A stretch of 64,000 bases of DNA, taken from JASSUD01 sp031963005 (lineage in GTDB: Bacteria > Pseudomonadota > Gammaproteobacteria > Burkholderiales > Burkholderiaceae). Made by a program: the position numbers and the translations under genes. How positions within the stretch are numbered: position 1 is the stretch's first letter; the number at the start of each line of letters is the position of its first letter. The stretch lies in contig JASSUL010000002.1 in NCBI GenBank assembly GCA_031963005.1, positions 62,001 to 126,000 of the forward strand. Direction: 5' to 3'. The notes below the pieces were generated by a model. That model saw only the letters and a program-made list of their open reading frames with translations. It was not told the DNA's origin and did no database searches. Of this stretch, positions 35,646 through 44,957 are shown piece after piece.

Positions 35646-36038
35646 TCAATTTGTGCGGAAGCTCTGAGTAGTAGTAAGCGCAGCAGATAATTTGAGTATC
35701 TGCAATATAATAGCCGTGCCAATAGTTATACCTGAAATTACAAGTACAGCAGCACTGAATACTTTTTCTGCGCGAGTTGCTGCAGGTGTATAGGTTGCTG
35801 ATGCCCTCTGATCGATGCTATCAGTATGAAGACTCATAAGCAGTCTCCGTATGTTATAAGGATCATCGTTTGGATCATGGAAGGCGGTAATAGTAGGTGG
35901 TGATGGCGGCTTACCACCACCATTACCGTCTGGTGCGGCTTGAGGCTTTAATTCATATAATGCAGCTTGAGACTCTAATTTTTTTTGCCAATATGGTCGT
36001 AGAGGAGGAGAGGCTAAGCCTGCTGAATCAGAATACAT
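35646..36038 (-). CDS. Hypothetical single-pass membrane protein
   Basis: A 130-residue protein from ATG 36038 (MYSDSAGLASPPL), preceded by AGGG at nine bases; the frame extends ten codons further. The N-terminal 90 residues are Pro/Gly/Ser-rich with a GNGGGKPPSPP stretch. One strong membrane helix lies at about residues 93-115, then a short Thr-rich tail. It has the same design as other small accessory proteins in the window. It sits between the nad operon and parC and is not part of either. No recognised family. Confidence 0.5.
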   Translation of the reverse strand: MYSDSAGLASPPLRPYWQKKLESQAALYELKPQAAPDGNGGGKPPSPPTITAFHDPNDDPYNIRRLLMSLHTDSIDQRASATYTPAATRAEKVFSAAVLVISGITIGTAIILQILKLSAALTTTQSFRTN

Positions 36039-36136
36039 TATGCATGACCCTATAATAAAAAAGCTCAACGTACTTTATATATGCGTTTCCGATGTAATAC
36101 AGATCTCAGATCTCAACCCATTATCTTAATTAATTT

Positions 36137-38581
36137 TTAAGACAAATCTGCATTTTCTACCGCCTGTAACTCAGTAACTATAAATCCACAATCGGGCACT
36201 CGCCCACGTCGTGTGCGCTGTGCAATATGCGGTAATAGCGCATGGTCTAGCCATCGTGCTTTTTTGGGTTTGCCTCGGCGTCCTTCTCCAATGAGCCATA
36301 ATCCTTTGGCACCGAAAGGGGTTGCCTGTCGCAGCGTCTCGCCGTCTTGCAAGGCCATAAGGGTCACGCCTCGTCCTCCATTCGCTAAGCGCTTGACTTC
36401 TTTCAAATCAAAAATCAGCAATCGTCCTTCACTAGATAAACACGCTAACTGATGCGCATCAGGGTCGCACAGGGAAGGGGAGAGTAAGCCGGCCTTTTTA
36501 TCGAGCGTAATAAACGATTTACCTCCTTTTAGACGGCTGGTCATATCTCCTATTTGCGCTAAGAATCCCATCGCTTTTTGTGTGGTCAGCAAAACGGTAT
36601 GCGTTGTTGTTCCAACGCAGTAATGCTGTAAGCTTGTGCCGGATTCCAAGTCCACAAAGGAAGTCAACGGAGCGCCGTCTCCTCTTCCGCCTGGTAATTG
36701 GTTCACTGGGAGGGAATACACGCGGCCTTGATTGCCAAAGGCCAATAGGGTATCGGTTGAGCGGCATGCAAAAGCTTGATGCAGACTATCGCCCGTTTTA
36801 AAGGTGCAGAGTGTGGGGTCGACATCCTGGCCTTTTTGTGTGCGCCCCCAGCCTTTTTTGGAGATGATGACCGTGAGCGGTTCATCGATAATGCGTGTTT
36901 CTAAGCGAGCGCGAGGCTCAAATTGGATGCGTGTACGCCGGGCATCTCCATAAGTGGCGGCATCCGCTTCAATTTCTTGAATCAACAATTTTTTTAAAGC
37001 GGTGTCACTTCCCAACAAGCGGTTTAATTGTTCACGCGTAGTTCGTAGCGTTTTCAGTTCTTTTTCAATTTGCAAGCTCTCTAACCGTGCTAACTGCCGT
37101 AAGCGGATTTCTAAAATATCCTCCGCTTGACGCTCGGTTAAATGAAAAGCCTCTATCAAGGCCATTTTGGGTTGATCGGATTCACGAATGATGCGGATTA
37201 CCTCATCAATATTCAGAAAAACGATCATCCGCCCTTCAAGGATATGGATGCGCGCTTCGGTTTTATCTAACCTAAACTGAGAGCGCCGTTGAAGCATCGC
37301 AACGCGGCATGTGAGCCACTCTTGCAAAATACATTTGAATGACTTTTGTGCTGGGCGCCCATCTAAGCCAATCAGGACATTGTTGATGCTGACACTCGAT
37401 TCCAGGCTGGTGTGCGCCAGGAGAGTATGGATGAATTCCGTCGATTCAATACGGCCAGATTTCGGTTCAAAGACAAGGCGCACGGCGTCTTCTTTGCCCG
37501 ATTCATCCCGTACCGTATCTAGCAGGCTAAGGAGGTTTTGCTTGGTTTGTAATTGCTCGGGAGTTAAGGTCTTTTTTCCTAGTTTGACCTTTGGATTGGT
37601 CAATTCTTCAATTTCTTCCAGTACCTTTTGCCCCGAAGTATTAGGCGGCAACTCTGTAATGACAAGTTGCCATTGCCCACGTGCTCGAGGTTCGATTTCC
37701 CAGCATGCGCGTACTTTTAAATTGCCGCGTCCTGCTGCATAGGCCATGGCTATTTCTTCAGGACTCGCAATGAGATGCCCTCCAGCAGGGAAATCAGGGC
37801 CAGGCACGATTTCAAGGAGTGCGGCATCTGATAAAGCGGGATCACGTAATAATGCGACCGCTGCAGTGGCAACTTCCCGCAGATTATGCGAGGGCATATC
37901 CGTGGCCATGCCCACCGCAATGCCTGAAGCGCCATTGAGCAAAACAAAGGGCAGGCGAGCGGGGAGTTGCTTAGGTTCTTGGATCGAACCGTCGTAATTG
38001 GGGATGAAATCGACGGTGCCCTCATCGATTTCACTGAGTAGCAGTTGTGCAATCGGAGTTAAGCGCGCCTCGGTGTAGCGCATGGCTGCTGCTCCGTCTC
38101 CATCTCTGGATCCGAAGTTGCCTTGTCCGTCAATTAAGGGGTAGCGTAGTGAAAAATCTTGCGCTAGCCGCACTAATGCATCATAAGCAGATTGATCTCC
38201 GTGCGGATGATATTTACCTAATACATCACCGACTACGCGTGCGGATTTCACGGGCTTGACGTGGGCAGATAAACCCATCATATGCATGGCATATAAAAGT
38301 CGTCGCTGTACGGGTTTTTGCCCATCGCTAATTTCAGGCAATGCACGGCTCTTCACTACACTGATGGCATATTCAAGATAAGCGCGCTCGGCATAGTCAG
38401 AAAGCGTTAAGAATTCCCCTGGAGGCAAAGTGTGCGATGCGCCATGGGATGGAGGAGGGGGCGTATTAGTAGGCACATCTGCGGGAGGGCTACCAGATGA
38501 TGAGGGTAGTCCGGATGGCAGTGTGGAAGAAGTCATAGAGGAAGGAGAGAAATCCAAAGATTGCTGCTGAGGAAGGGTCAT
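36137..38581 (-). CDS. parC: DNA topoisomerase IV subunit A
   Basis: ParC is the DNA-cleaving subunit of topoisomerase IV, which unlinks daughter chromosomes. The 814-residue protein has a 55-residue Ser/Pro-rich N-terminal leader. The breakage-reunion domain follows: YAERAYLEYAISVVKSRALPEISDGQKPVQRR, GKYHPHGDQSAYDALVRLAQDFSLRYPLI and the active-site Tyr in AAAMRYTEARL. A coiled-coil gate (RILEGRM...) and a C-terminal beta-pinwheel (GNQGRVYSLPVNQLPGGRGDG) complete it. The quinolone-resistance region looks wild-type in type. parE lies upstream in the same direction, separated by a nuclease fragment and a repeat. Confidence 0.97.
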   Translation of the reverse strand: MTLPQQQSLDFSPSSMTSSTLPSGLPSSSGSPPADVPTNTPPPPSHGASHTLPPGEFLTLSDYAERAYLEYAISVVKSRALPEISDGQKPVQRRLLYAMHMMGLSAHVKPVKSARVVGDVLGKYHPHGDQSAYDALVRLAQDFSLRYPLIDGQGNFGSRDGDGAAAMRYTEARLTPIAQLLLSEIDEGTVDFIPNYDGSIQEPKQLPARLPFVLLNGASGIAVGMATDMPSHNLREVATAAVALLRDPALSDAALLEIVPGPDFPAGGHLIASPEEIAMAYAAGRGNLKVRACWEIEPRARGQWQLVITELPPNTSGQKVLEEIEELTNPKVKLGKKTLTPEQLQTKQNLLSLLDTVRDESGKEDAVRLVFEPKSGRIESTEFIHTLLAHTSLESSVSINNVLIGLDGRPAQKSFKCILQEWLTCRVAMLQRRSQFRLDKTEARIHILEGRMIVFLNIDEVIRIIRESDQPKMALIEAFHLTERQAEDILEIRLRQLARLESLQIEKELKTLRTTREQLNRLLGSDTALKKLLIQEIEADAATYGDARRTRIQFEPRARLETRIIDEPLTVIISKKGWGRTQKGQDVDPTLCTFKTGDSLHQAFACRSTDTLLAFGNQGRVYSLPVNQLPGGRGDGAPLTSFVDLESGTSLQHYCVGTTTHTVLLTTQKAMGFLAQIGDMTSRLKGGKSFITLDKKAGLLSPSLCDPDAHQLACLSSEGRLLIFDLKEVKRLANGGRGVTLMALQDGETLRQATPFGAKGLWLIGEGRRGKPKKARWLDHALLPHIAQRTRRGRVPDCGFIVTELQAVENADLS

Positions 38582-38688
38582 CTTTTTTAGACAAGCATGA
38601 AGATCACAACAACGCTGGCAAATCTGCGCGAAAGTTTCCTGTTTTTATATTCCTAACAAAAATGCTAGGAAAGGATTGGCACGTGCGT

Positions 38689-38979
38689 TCAATGCACCGT
38701 GAAAGAATGCAAATGCATAGTCAACGCAGCAATTTCTTCTGAATCTAATTCTGTAGCTACTGCGATGTGCTCGGTGCTAAAGCCAGCTTCGAGCATCCTT
38801 ACAACGGTATTGCGTTTCTCTTGTTGCATGCCATGTTGGGCGCCTTGCTCCATGCCTTGCGCGAAGTCTTCTAATCGGCTTTGTTGCTTGAGAAGTTGTC
38901 CAAATGTCATCATGTTCTCCATGGTGCCGTGCATGTGGATGCTTATATCCGATGCAGTGGGCAGATTGCGTTCATCCAT
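38689..38979 (-). CDS. C-terminal fragment of Rpn-type (PD-(D/E)XK) nuclease/transposase
   Basis: A 96-residue frame whose end, EKRNTVVRMLEAGFSTEHIA with VATELDSEEIAAL, is the typical tail of the Rpn recombination-promoting nuclease family. The repeated QG.EQGAQHGMQQ stretch before it is also usual there. The nuclease core should be about 200 residues upstream but is missing: the frame begins only six bases from the miniature element at 38985-39061. It is therefore probably a truncated, non-catalytic remnant. Confidence 0.65.
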   Translation of the reverse strand: MDERNLPTASDISIHMHGTMENMMTFGQLLKQQSRLEDFAQGMEQGAQHGMQQEKRNTVVRMLEAGFSTEHIAVATELDSEEIAALTMHLHSFTVH

Positions 38980-38984
38980 TTCAC

Positions 38985-39061
38985 TAGACCTCTTTCATAA
39001 CCCCATACTAGTGTACTGGCATCAAAGGAATTCCTTGCTACGGGGTTACGAAAGAGGTCTA
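38985..39061. repeat. CCTCTTTC miniature inverted-repeat element, short copy
   Basis: 77 bases with 20-base terminal inverted repeats, TAGACCTCTTTCATAACCCC and the complement of TAGACCTCTTTCGTAACCCC (one mismatch). The inside (ACTAGTGTACTGGCATCAAA) matches the right half of 44798-44908. It abuts the Rpn fragment. Confidence 0.92.
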
Positions 39062-39215
39062 CTTTCTGAAATGAATATTGGAATACAAAGCGATAAGGTG
39101 TAAACAGATTGTATCTGTTTTTCCAAAGCCCTATGGCGGATTATTCTGAATCTTTTGTGATGACACTTTCCACCAGGCACTATTGACGCCATGGTCGACA
39201 TCCTACTTTTATTTT

Positions 39216-41231
39216 TTAAATATCCCCTTCCATATCATTGCCCTTTTCTTCCAGCCATCGACGGCGAGATGCGGCTTCACCTCGGCCCATGAGCATATGA
39301 AATACCGCAGTGGTATCACCTGCACTATAGTCGCCCAATGCTACGGGCAGTAGGCGGCGGGTATCGGGGTTGAGCGTGGTTTCCCAAAGTTGTACTGCAT
39401 TCATTTCTCCCAAGCCTTTAAATCGGCTGATACTCCATTGAGTATCGCGTAATCCTTCTTTACGCAGTTTATGCAAAATAGCCTCGAGTTCCCCGGCATC
39501 CAGCGCATAGTGTTTTTGCGCGGGTTTCTTGCCGCGTGCTGGTGTATCGACGCGAAATAGGGGAGGGCGAGCGATATAAACGGCACCCTGGGCAATGAGT
39601 TGCGGAAAGTGTTTGAAAAATAGGGTAAGTAGTAAAACTTGAATATGCGCGCCATCTACATCCGCATCGGACAAGATGCAGATCTTTCCATACCGTAAGC
39701 CGGATAGATCGACCGATTCTTGTGGGATGTGTGGATCTACGCCAATAGCGACCGAGATATCATGGATTTCATTATTTGCAAACAGGCGACCTGACTCGGT
39801 TTCCCAGCTATTGAGCACTTTACCGCGCAAAGGCAAAATGGCTTGAAAGGTTTTGTCACGTCCCATTTTTGCAGAACCGCCTGCGGAATCTCCTTCCACT
39901 AAAAAAAGTTCGTTTCGGGCAATATCCGTCGATTCGCAATCCGTTAATTTGCCAGGCAAAACCGCTACACCGGAATTTTTACGTTTTTCTACTTTCTGGC
40001 TAGCCCGTACACGCATTTGTGCCTGCCGGATCACCCATTCTGCTAACTTGCGGCCATGGTCTACGTGCTGATTGAGCCATAACTCCAGCGCAGGGCGTAT
40101 ACAAGAGGCCACTAGACGCACCGCTTCCTTGCTATTGAGTCGCTCTTTAATTTGTCCTTGAAACTGAGGATCTAGGACTTTTGCCGAAAGTACAAAAGAC
40201 GCCCGCGCGAAAACATCTTCTGGCAATAAGCGCATGCTTTTGGGTAAGAGTCCGTGCAATTCGATAAAACTTTTGACCGCCTGAAACAGGCCCTCACGCA
40301 GTCCCGCTTCATGCGTACCGCCGGCAGGGGTGGGGATTAAATTCACATAAGATTCACGGAGCAGATTGCCGGCATCGCTCCATGCAACAATCCACGATGC
40401 GCCTTCGCCTAGAGCAAAGTCCCCAGGATTGCTTTGCTCCGTGATGATTTGGGTGCCTTCAAAAAAGGGAATGATAGGTTCTGCATCGGCCAGCCCTTCA
40501 AGCATATATCCACGTAACCCCTGGGCATATTGCCAGCGCTGTGTTTCTGCCGTTTTTTCAATATGCAGAATGATTTCTACGCCAGGTAGGAGGACGGCTT
40601 TTGATCGCAATAAGCGCTGAAGCTCACTGATAGGTAGCGCCATGCTGTCGAAATACTGTGCATCAGGCCATAATTTGACCAGCGTGCCTCGTGTTTTATC
40701 GCCGCGGGAGGCCCGCACAACCTTTAAGGGGTGTGCGGGCTCTCCGTTTGCAAAAGCGAGTTGCGCAACTTGGCCATCGCGCCATATCGTGACTTCAAGT
40801 TGTGTCGAGAGCGCATTGGTGACGGAGACTCCAACGCCATGTAAGCCGCCAGAAAAAGAATACGCCCCTCCATCCGCCTTATCAAATTTTCCTCCGGCAT
40901 GGAGACGTGTAAAGACCAGTTCTACGACAGACGCGCCCTCTTCAGGATGGAGGCCGAAAGGAATCCCTCGCCCATCGTCTAATACGCTGATCCCTCCATC
41001 GGTATGCAAAGTGACCGCTATGCGCTGCGCAAACCCACCAAGCGCCTCATCGGAGGCATTATCAATGACCTCTTGCACGATATGCAGCGGATTCTCTGTC
41101 CGTGTGTACATCCCAGGCCGCTGCTTGACAGGTTCTAGCCCTTTGAGCACCTTAATCGATGCCTCAGTGTAGTGTGATGCCATCGCTGATGCGGGAGCCT
41201 TGGAAGCAGATTTTCGAGAGGAAGCAGTCAT
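39216..41231 (-). CDS. parE: DNA topoisomerase IV subunit B
   Basis: ParE is the ATPase subunit of topoisomerase IV. The ATG at 41231 (MTASSRKSASKAPAS) is chosen because the frame beyond it enters a miniature element. The 671-residue protein shows the GHKL ATPase motifs (EVIDNASDEALGG, ISVLDDGRGIPFG, GGLHGVGVSVTNALS) and the TOPRIM domain (ELFLVEGDSAGGSAKMGRD, ILSDADVDGAHIQVLLLTLFF). The C-terminus ends FHMLMGRGEAASRRRWLEEKG. Together with parC downstream it encodes a complete enzyme. Confidence 0.97.
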   Translation of the reverse strand: MTASSRKSASKAPASAMASHYTEASIKVLKGLEPVKQRPGMYTRTENPLHIVQEVIDNASDEALGGFAQRIAVTLHTDGGISVLDDGRGIPFGLHPEEGASVVELVFTRLHAGGKFDKADGGAYSFSGGLHGVGVSVTNALSTQLEVTIWRDGQVAQLAFANGEPAHPLKVVRASRGDKTRGTLVKLWPDAQYFDSMALPISELQRLLRSKAVLLPGVEIILHIEKTAETQRWQYAQGLRGYMLEGLADAEPIIPFFEGTQIITEQSNPGDFALGEGASWIVAWSDAGNLLRESYVNLIPTPAGGTHEAGLREGLFQAVKSFIELHGLLPKSMRLLPEDVFARASFVLSAKVLDPQFQGQIKERLNSKEAVRLVASCIRPALELWLNQHVDHGRKLAEWVIRQAQMRVRASQKVEKRKNSGVAVLPGKLTDCESTDIARNELFLVEGDSAGGSAKMGRDKTFQAILPLRGKVLNSWETESGRLFANNEIHDISVAIGVDPHIPQESVDLSGLRYGKICILSDADVDGAHIQVLLLTLFFKHFPQLIAQGAVYIARPPLFRVDTPARGKKPAQKHYALDAGELEAILHKLRKEGLRDTQWSISRFKGLGEMNAVQLWETTLNPDTRRLLPVALGDYSAGDTTAVFHMLMGRGEAASRRRWLEEKGNDMEGDI

Positions 41232-41267
41232 AGATAGAATAGGGGGAATAAAAGCACAGATTGTATA

Positions 41268-41370
41268 GAGCCTTTCTAAAATGATCTGCAACTTTGTCAT
41301 CTCCCGCTTGCCGTACTATTCGTACTGTCTGCGCGGGGATTTCGCGTTGCAAATCATTTTAGAAAGGCTC
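41268..41370. repeat. Miniature inverted-repeat element (TTCTAAAATGAT type), copy 2
   Basis: 103 bases with ends GAGCCTTTCTAAAATGATCT and the complement of GAGCCTTTCTAAAATGATTT. The interior GTCATCTCCCGC, ATTCGTACT and CTGCGCGGGGATTTCGCG matches copy 1 at 16501-16602. It ends 36 bases upstream of the parE start, a position equivalent to that of copy 1 upstream of secB. Confidence 0.9.
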
Positions 41371-41767
41371 TTAGTGGCCGCTCAGGGTCGAAAAGATCCA
41401 GAGGATATTAAGCCAATTGCTATCTATTCGGTATCGATCCAAAAAGGGGTGAATACCTGTTAAAGAGGAAAAAAGTAGACCTGATAGCACTTATATCAGG
41501 ATGAGCAAGGATGATGCCATACCAGGGTCAGAATATAAAAGTGACGAGAAAAGCCAGACGGTTATGCTTTTGATGCAAAACCATCCCCCTGGATCTCCTT
41601 GCTGCGTTTATTTTAGTTGGCAAATCGTTTTTTAGGGGGGGGTGAGTTTTTGAGGAGTGTATTGTTGGTGAATGGGCTTTTTAATATAGGTGATTTTTAT
41701 GAGTATTTAAATGGCACTTTTGTTGCTTGGGTAGAATTTTCTATAAAAATAGTGCAACTACTGAAAC
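41371..41767. other. Intergenic, about 400 bases, no gene supported
   Basis: This lies upstream of parE beyond the miniature element. It should hold the parE promoter. A hydrophobic plus-strand frame from 41617 continues antisense to the small gene below; its composition looks like the shadow of that gene. Composition becomes AT-rich from about 41640. Confidence 0.35.
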
Positions 41768-41962
41768 CTATTTTTTGTATTTTGAAAAGATTTCATTTTC
41801 CCTTAAACCTTTTATTTGCTTTTCAAAGTATATTGTTAATTTGCTTTTTGGTGATTCATGACTATTTTCAGAGGGTTTTATCTCATTCCTTAATGGACTT
41901 GGGTCTATTGGTTTGTATGGATTGTATTTTTCTTGTATGTATTCTGGAGATATAACTTTCAT
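41768..41962 (-). CDS. Possible small hypothetical protein (64 residues)
   Basis: The frame reaches 42022 (TTG), but the ATG at 41962 (MKVISPEYIQEKYNPYKPID) follows a GCAGG-like site by nine bases. The protein is polar, with Pro, Lys, Glu, Ser and Asn, and ends LRENEIFSKYKK. There is no membrane segment. AT-rich codon use resembles the effector-like genes elsewhere in the window. It could be a relic of a longer gene. No family recognised. Confidence 0.35.
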   Translation of the reverse strand: MKVISPEYIQEKYNPYKPIDPSPLRNEIKPSENSHESPKSKLTIYFEKQIKGLRENEIFSKYKK

Positions 41963-42022
41963 TATTGAACCTGCACGTATTGTAAAAAATAATCGATGAG
42001 TTTGATTTGCGATAGATAGCAA

Positions 42023-42507
42023 TAAAGATGAGTTATCTCCATGAAAAATACCCGAAAATTTTGCACTTTAAAAGTGAAAACTTCTATTTTTAGAATATTC
42101 TTCTATGATGTAAATCATAATCTTGTTTTTTATTTTTTAATTTAATTTCGCAGTATAAGAGGTTTTTCTTATTGATAGATATTTATCAATCTATGCTAAG
42201 AAAGTAATTGCATTTAGAGAAAATATTGTTCTAATGGGTGGCCATAGAGGAAGATGAGAGGCGCAAATATCTGATTTGCGCACATTTTCCGCCAAAGGTG
42301 TCGGCATCGGCGCTGGTGAGCCGTCTAAAAGGGTGAGCTTCTAGCCGCGTATTGCGAAGGAGCGCCTGGACATTGCAAAACGTACTACTATCGACTAACG
42401 CAAAAGAGACGCCTATGGCGCCCGTGCTATCCAGCCGCCCCATGAATGGGGTGGCTTTCCGCACATTCTGGTAAAATTGTGCTTTATTTTTGAGGGGGAG
42501 CACACAT
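42023..42507. other. Spacer upstream of yebC, no gene supported
   Basis: The first half is very AT-rich (42040-42230). The second half is GC-richer, with a minus-strand open frame of about 75 codons (42231 to about 42460) that reads protein-like (STGAIGVSFALVDSSTFCN) but has no usable start outside yebC. It may be the tail of a lost gene. GAGGGGGAG at 42492-42500 is the yebC ribosome-binding site. Confidence 0.4.
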
Positions 42508-43230
42508 ATGGCTGGGCATTCCAAATGGGCCAATATCAAGCATAAAAAAGCAGCGGTAGATGCCAAGCGCGGCAAAATATGGACGCGTTTGATCCGGGAA
42601 ATTACCGTTGCAGCCCGGCTTGGGGGAGGAGAGGTCGATAGCAATCCTCGTTTGCGTCTAGCGGTGGATAAAGCGGCCGACGTTAATATGCCGAAGGACA
42701 ATATCCAACGCGCGATTGCACGTGGCGCAGGTGAGTTAGAAGGCGTACATTATGAAGAAGTACATTACGAGGGATATGGCCCGGGTGGAGTGGCTATTCT
42801 CGTGTACTGTATGACGGACAACCGCACACGTACCGTTGCGGAAGTACGTCATGCCTTTTCAAAATATGGCGGCAATTTAGGACAAGAGGGGAGCGTCGCT
42901 TTTCTCTTTACGCATTGTGGGCAATTGATTTTTTCTCCAGAAACCCCAGAGGATCCTCTCATGGAGGCGGCCCTTGAAGCGGGGGCAGAAGATGTGATAA
43001 AGCATGAAGACGGCAGTTTTGAGGTCATTTGCCTACCCTATGAATTTACCGCAGTGAAAGAAAAATTAGCCGCGGCGGAGTTTATTCCTGAGTTTGCAGA
43101 AGTCACCATGAAGCCTAATAATGAAACAGTGTTAGCAGAAGAAGAGACCATGAAGCTGCAGAAACTGATTGAAGTATTAGAAAATTTAGATGATACGCAG
43201 CAGCTATTCACTACCGGAGCCTTGGATTAG
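42508..43230 (+). CDS. yebC: YebC/TACO1-family translation and transcription regulator
   Basis: YebC-family proteins act as DNA-binding regulators, and some relieve ribosome stalling. The ATG at 42508 (MAGHSKWANIKHKKAAVDAK) is the universal family start and is preceded by GAGGGGGAG. The 240-residue protein has all three domains: RGKIWTRLIREITVAARLGGG, NMPKDNIQRAIARGAG, YEGYGPGGVAILVYCMTDNRTRTVAEVRHAFSKYGGNLG and the C-terminal LEVLENLDD-like end. It starts the block yebC-purD-hemF-nadD-rsfS typical of Burkholderia. Confidence 0.97.
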   Translation: MAGHSKWANIKHKKAAVDAKRGKIWTRLIREITVAARLGGGEVDSNPRLRLAVDKAADVNMPKDNIQRAIARGAGELEGVHYEEVHYEGYGPGGVAILVYCMTDNRTRTVAEVRHAFSKYGGNLGQEGSVAFLFTHCGQLIFSPETPEDPLMEAALEAGAEDVIKHEDGSFEVICLPYEFTAVKEKLAAAEFIPEFAEVTMKPNNETVLAEEETMKLQKLIEVLENLDDTQQLFTTGALD

Positions 43231-43439
43231 GGGCATATTCTGCGCATAGCTTGAAAAAGGCCATGGGCGTTATGGGTACGGGCTATTTTTGAGGCAGCGT
43301 ATCGGTTAATGGGCTTGCTTTTGACTAGTAGGCAGATGCGCAAGGGCAGTTTAGACTGCCAGCAGGGATGTAAAAGTAATGTGTGTTGCACACATCGTAT
43401 AGCGTAGGCAATTTTGAGTATTTCGGTTCAGAGGGCGGA

Positions 43440-44768
43440 ATGAAAATATTAGTCGTAGGGTCTGGCGGGCGTGAACATGCATTGGCGTGGAGGCTTGCAC
43501 AAGCTCCTCGCGTGGAGTCGGTGTATGTCGCTCCAGGGAATGGGGGGACAGAAGCTACACCGACGGATAGGCAAATTCGTAATATCCCTATTACCGACTG
43601 CGTTGCACTGGCCGATTTTGCACAAAAAGAAGGCATTGCATTAACCGTAGTAGGCCCTGAAGCACCGCTTGCCGAAGGCATTGTGGATATTTTTCGTTCA
43701 CGTGGTTTGAAAATCTTTGGTCCTACACGCGCAGCAGCTCAACTAGAGAGTTCAAAAAGCTTTGCAAAAGCGTTTATGAAACGCCATAAGATCCCCACTG
43801 CGGAATACGAAGTGTTTTCAGATGCGGCAGCAGCGCATGAATACATAGAAAAACGCGGAGCCCCGATTGTAGTAAAAGCCGATGGTTTGGCGGCAGGGAA
43901 AGGGGTAGTCGTAGCGCAAACGCTAGAAGAAGCGCATCGTGCCATTGAGGATATGTTTGCAACGACGGCGAGTCCTGGGCAAACGATTCCATCAACAGAG
44001 CAAAATGCAGGTCAATCAACCGGCACTCGTGTAGTGATCGAAGAATTTCTGACGGGAGAAGAAGCTAGCTTTATCGTGCTAGTGGATGGCAAGAACGTGC
44101 TGCCTCTAGCGTCTAGCCAGGACCATAAAAGATTGCTCGATGGTGACGAAGGCCCCAATACGGGCGGAATGGGTGCTTACTCTCCCGCTCCGGTTGTCAC
44201 TCCCCAAATCCATGCGCGTGTGATGCGCGACATTATTTTGCCTACCGTCAAAGGAATGGAAGAAGAAGGGCGGCATTACACCGGCTTTTTGTACGCAGGC
44301 ATCATGATTGATGCACAAGGTTGCCCTAAAACATTAGAGTTTAATTGCCGTTTGGGCGACCCAGAGACACAACCTATGATGGTGCGGCTTAAAGGGGATT
44401 TTGCGAAGGTATTAGAATTGGCGATTGCCGGGCGACTGGATGCAGCGGAGGCGGAGATCGCATGGGATCGACGTGTCGCGCTTGGCGTGGTCGTTGCTTC
44501 TGAAGGGTATCCGCAAAACCCCGCATATGGGAAAGCGATTGCTCCGCTTCCTGAGAATACGTCCCATTCTTTGATTTTCCATGCAGGTACGGCCTATAAG
44601 GAGGACCAGCTGGTTACTTCGGGGGGGCGTGTGCTTTGCGCTGTGGGTTTGGCGGATTCGATCAAAGAAGCGCGCACAATCGCTTATGATACGGTGCGCC
44701 ATATTCAATTTTCGGGGATGCAGTATCGTCGCGATATTGGAAATCGCGGGCTTCATCGCAAGACGTAA
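43440..44768 (+). CDS. purD: Phosphoribosylamine-glycine ligase
   Basis: PurD makes GAR from phosphoribosylamine, glycine and ATP. The start at ATG 43440 (MKILVVGSGGREHALAWRL) lies behind GAGGGCGGA. The 442-residue ATP-grasp enzyme has the N-domain VVGPEAPLAEGIVD, PTRAAAQLESSKSFAK, the ATP loop IVVKADGLAAGKGVVVA, EEFLTGEEASFIVLVDG, the metal-binding PNTGGMGAYSPAP, and EFNCRLGDPETQPMM. An extra 15-residue Ser/Gln/Thr stretch lies near residue 185 (SPGQTIPSTEQNAGQSTG). A miniature element lies 29 bases downstream. Confidence 0.97.
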   Translation: MKILVVGSGGREHALAWRLAQAPRVESVYVAPGNGGTEATPTDRQIRNIPITDCVALADFAQKEGIALTVVGPEAPLAEGIVDIFRSRGLKIFGPTRAAAQLESSKSFAKAFMKRHKIPTAEYEVFSDAAAAHEYIEKRGAPIVVKADGLAAGKGVVVAQTLEEAHRAIEDMFATTASPGQTIPSTEQNAGQSTGTRVVIEEFLTGEEASFIVLVDGKNVLPLASSQDHKRLLDGDEGPNTGGMGAYSPAPVVTPQIHARVMRDIILPTVKGMEEEGRHYTGFLYAGIMIDAQGCPKTLEFNCRLGDPETQPMMVRLKGDFAKVLELAIAGRLDAAEAEIAWDRRVALGVVVASEGYPQNPAYGKAIAPLPENTSHSLIFHAGTAYKEDQLVTSGGRVLCAVGLADSIKEARTIAYDTVRHIQFSGMQYRRDIGNRGLHRKT

Positions 44769-44797
44769 AATGAGGGCATATAGTCTGCCGAAGTCAG

Positions 44798-44908
44798 TAG
44801 ACCTCTTTCACAACCCCGTAACGGCGTCATTCCTCCCTTTTTTACATTAAGTACTAGTTGTACTGGCATCAAAGGAATTCCTTGCTACAGGGTTGCGAAA
44901 GAGGTCTA
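44798..44908. repeat. CCTCTTTC miniature inverted-repeat element, longest copy
   Basis: 111 bases with terminal repeats TAGACCTCTTTCACAACCCC and the complement of TAGACCTCTTTCGCAACCCT. The interior runs GGCGTCATTCCTCCC, then TTAAGTACTAGTTGTACTGG, then CATCAAAGGAATTCCTTGCT. Parts of this interior are found in the copies at 6727, 38985 and 51215. It lies between purD and hemF. Confidence 0.93.
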
Positions 44909-44957
44909 GTCTATGCCTACGCTAGGCTATTTTTCGAATACTCCCTAAAAGACCTCA

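Noticed and set aside
38699..39103. Cys-rich 134-codon plus-strand frame
   Set aside because: Antisense to the Rpn-type fragment and running through the miniature element.
41617..41955. 112-codon hydrophobic plus-strand frame
   Set aside because: It overlaps the minus-strand frame at 41768, and its Leu/Phe/Ile-rich composition is what antisense reading of a Lys/Glu/Asn-rich gene gives; no good ribosome-binding site.
42231..42701. 156-codon minus-strand frame upstream of and overlapping yebC
   Set aside because: Its N-terminal half is antisense to the well-supported yebC start. The remaining 75 codons look protein-like but have no start codon with a ribosome-binding site, so only a relic is possible.
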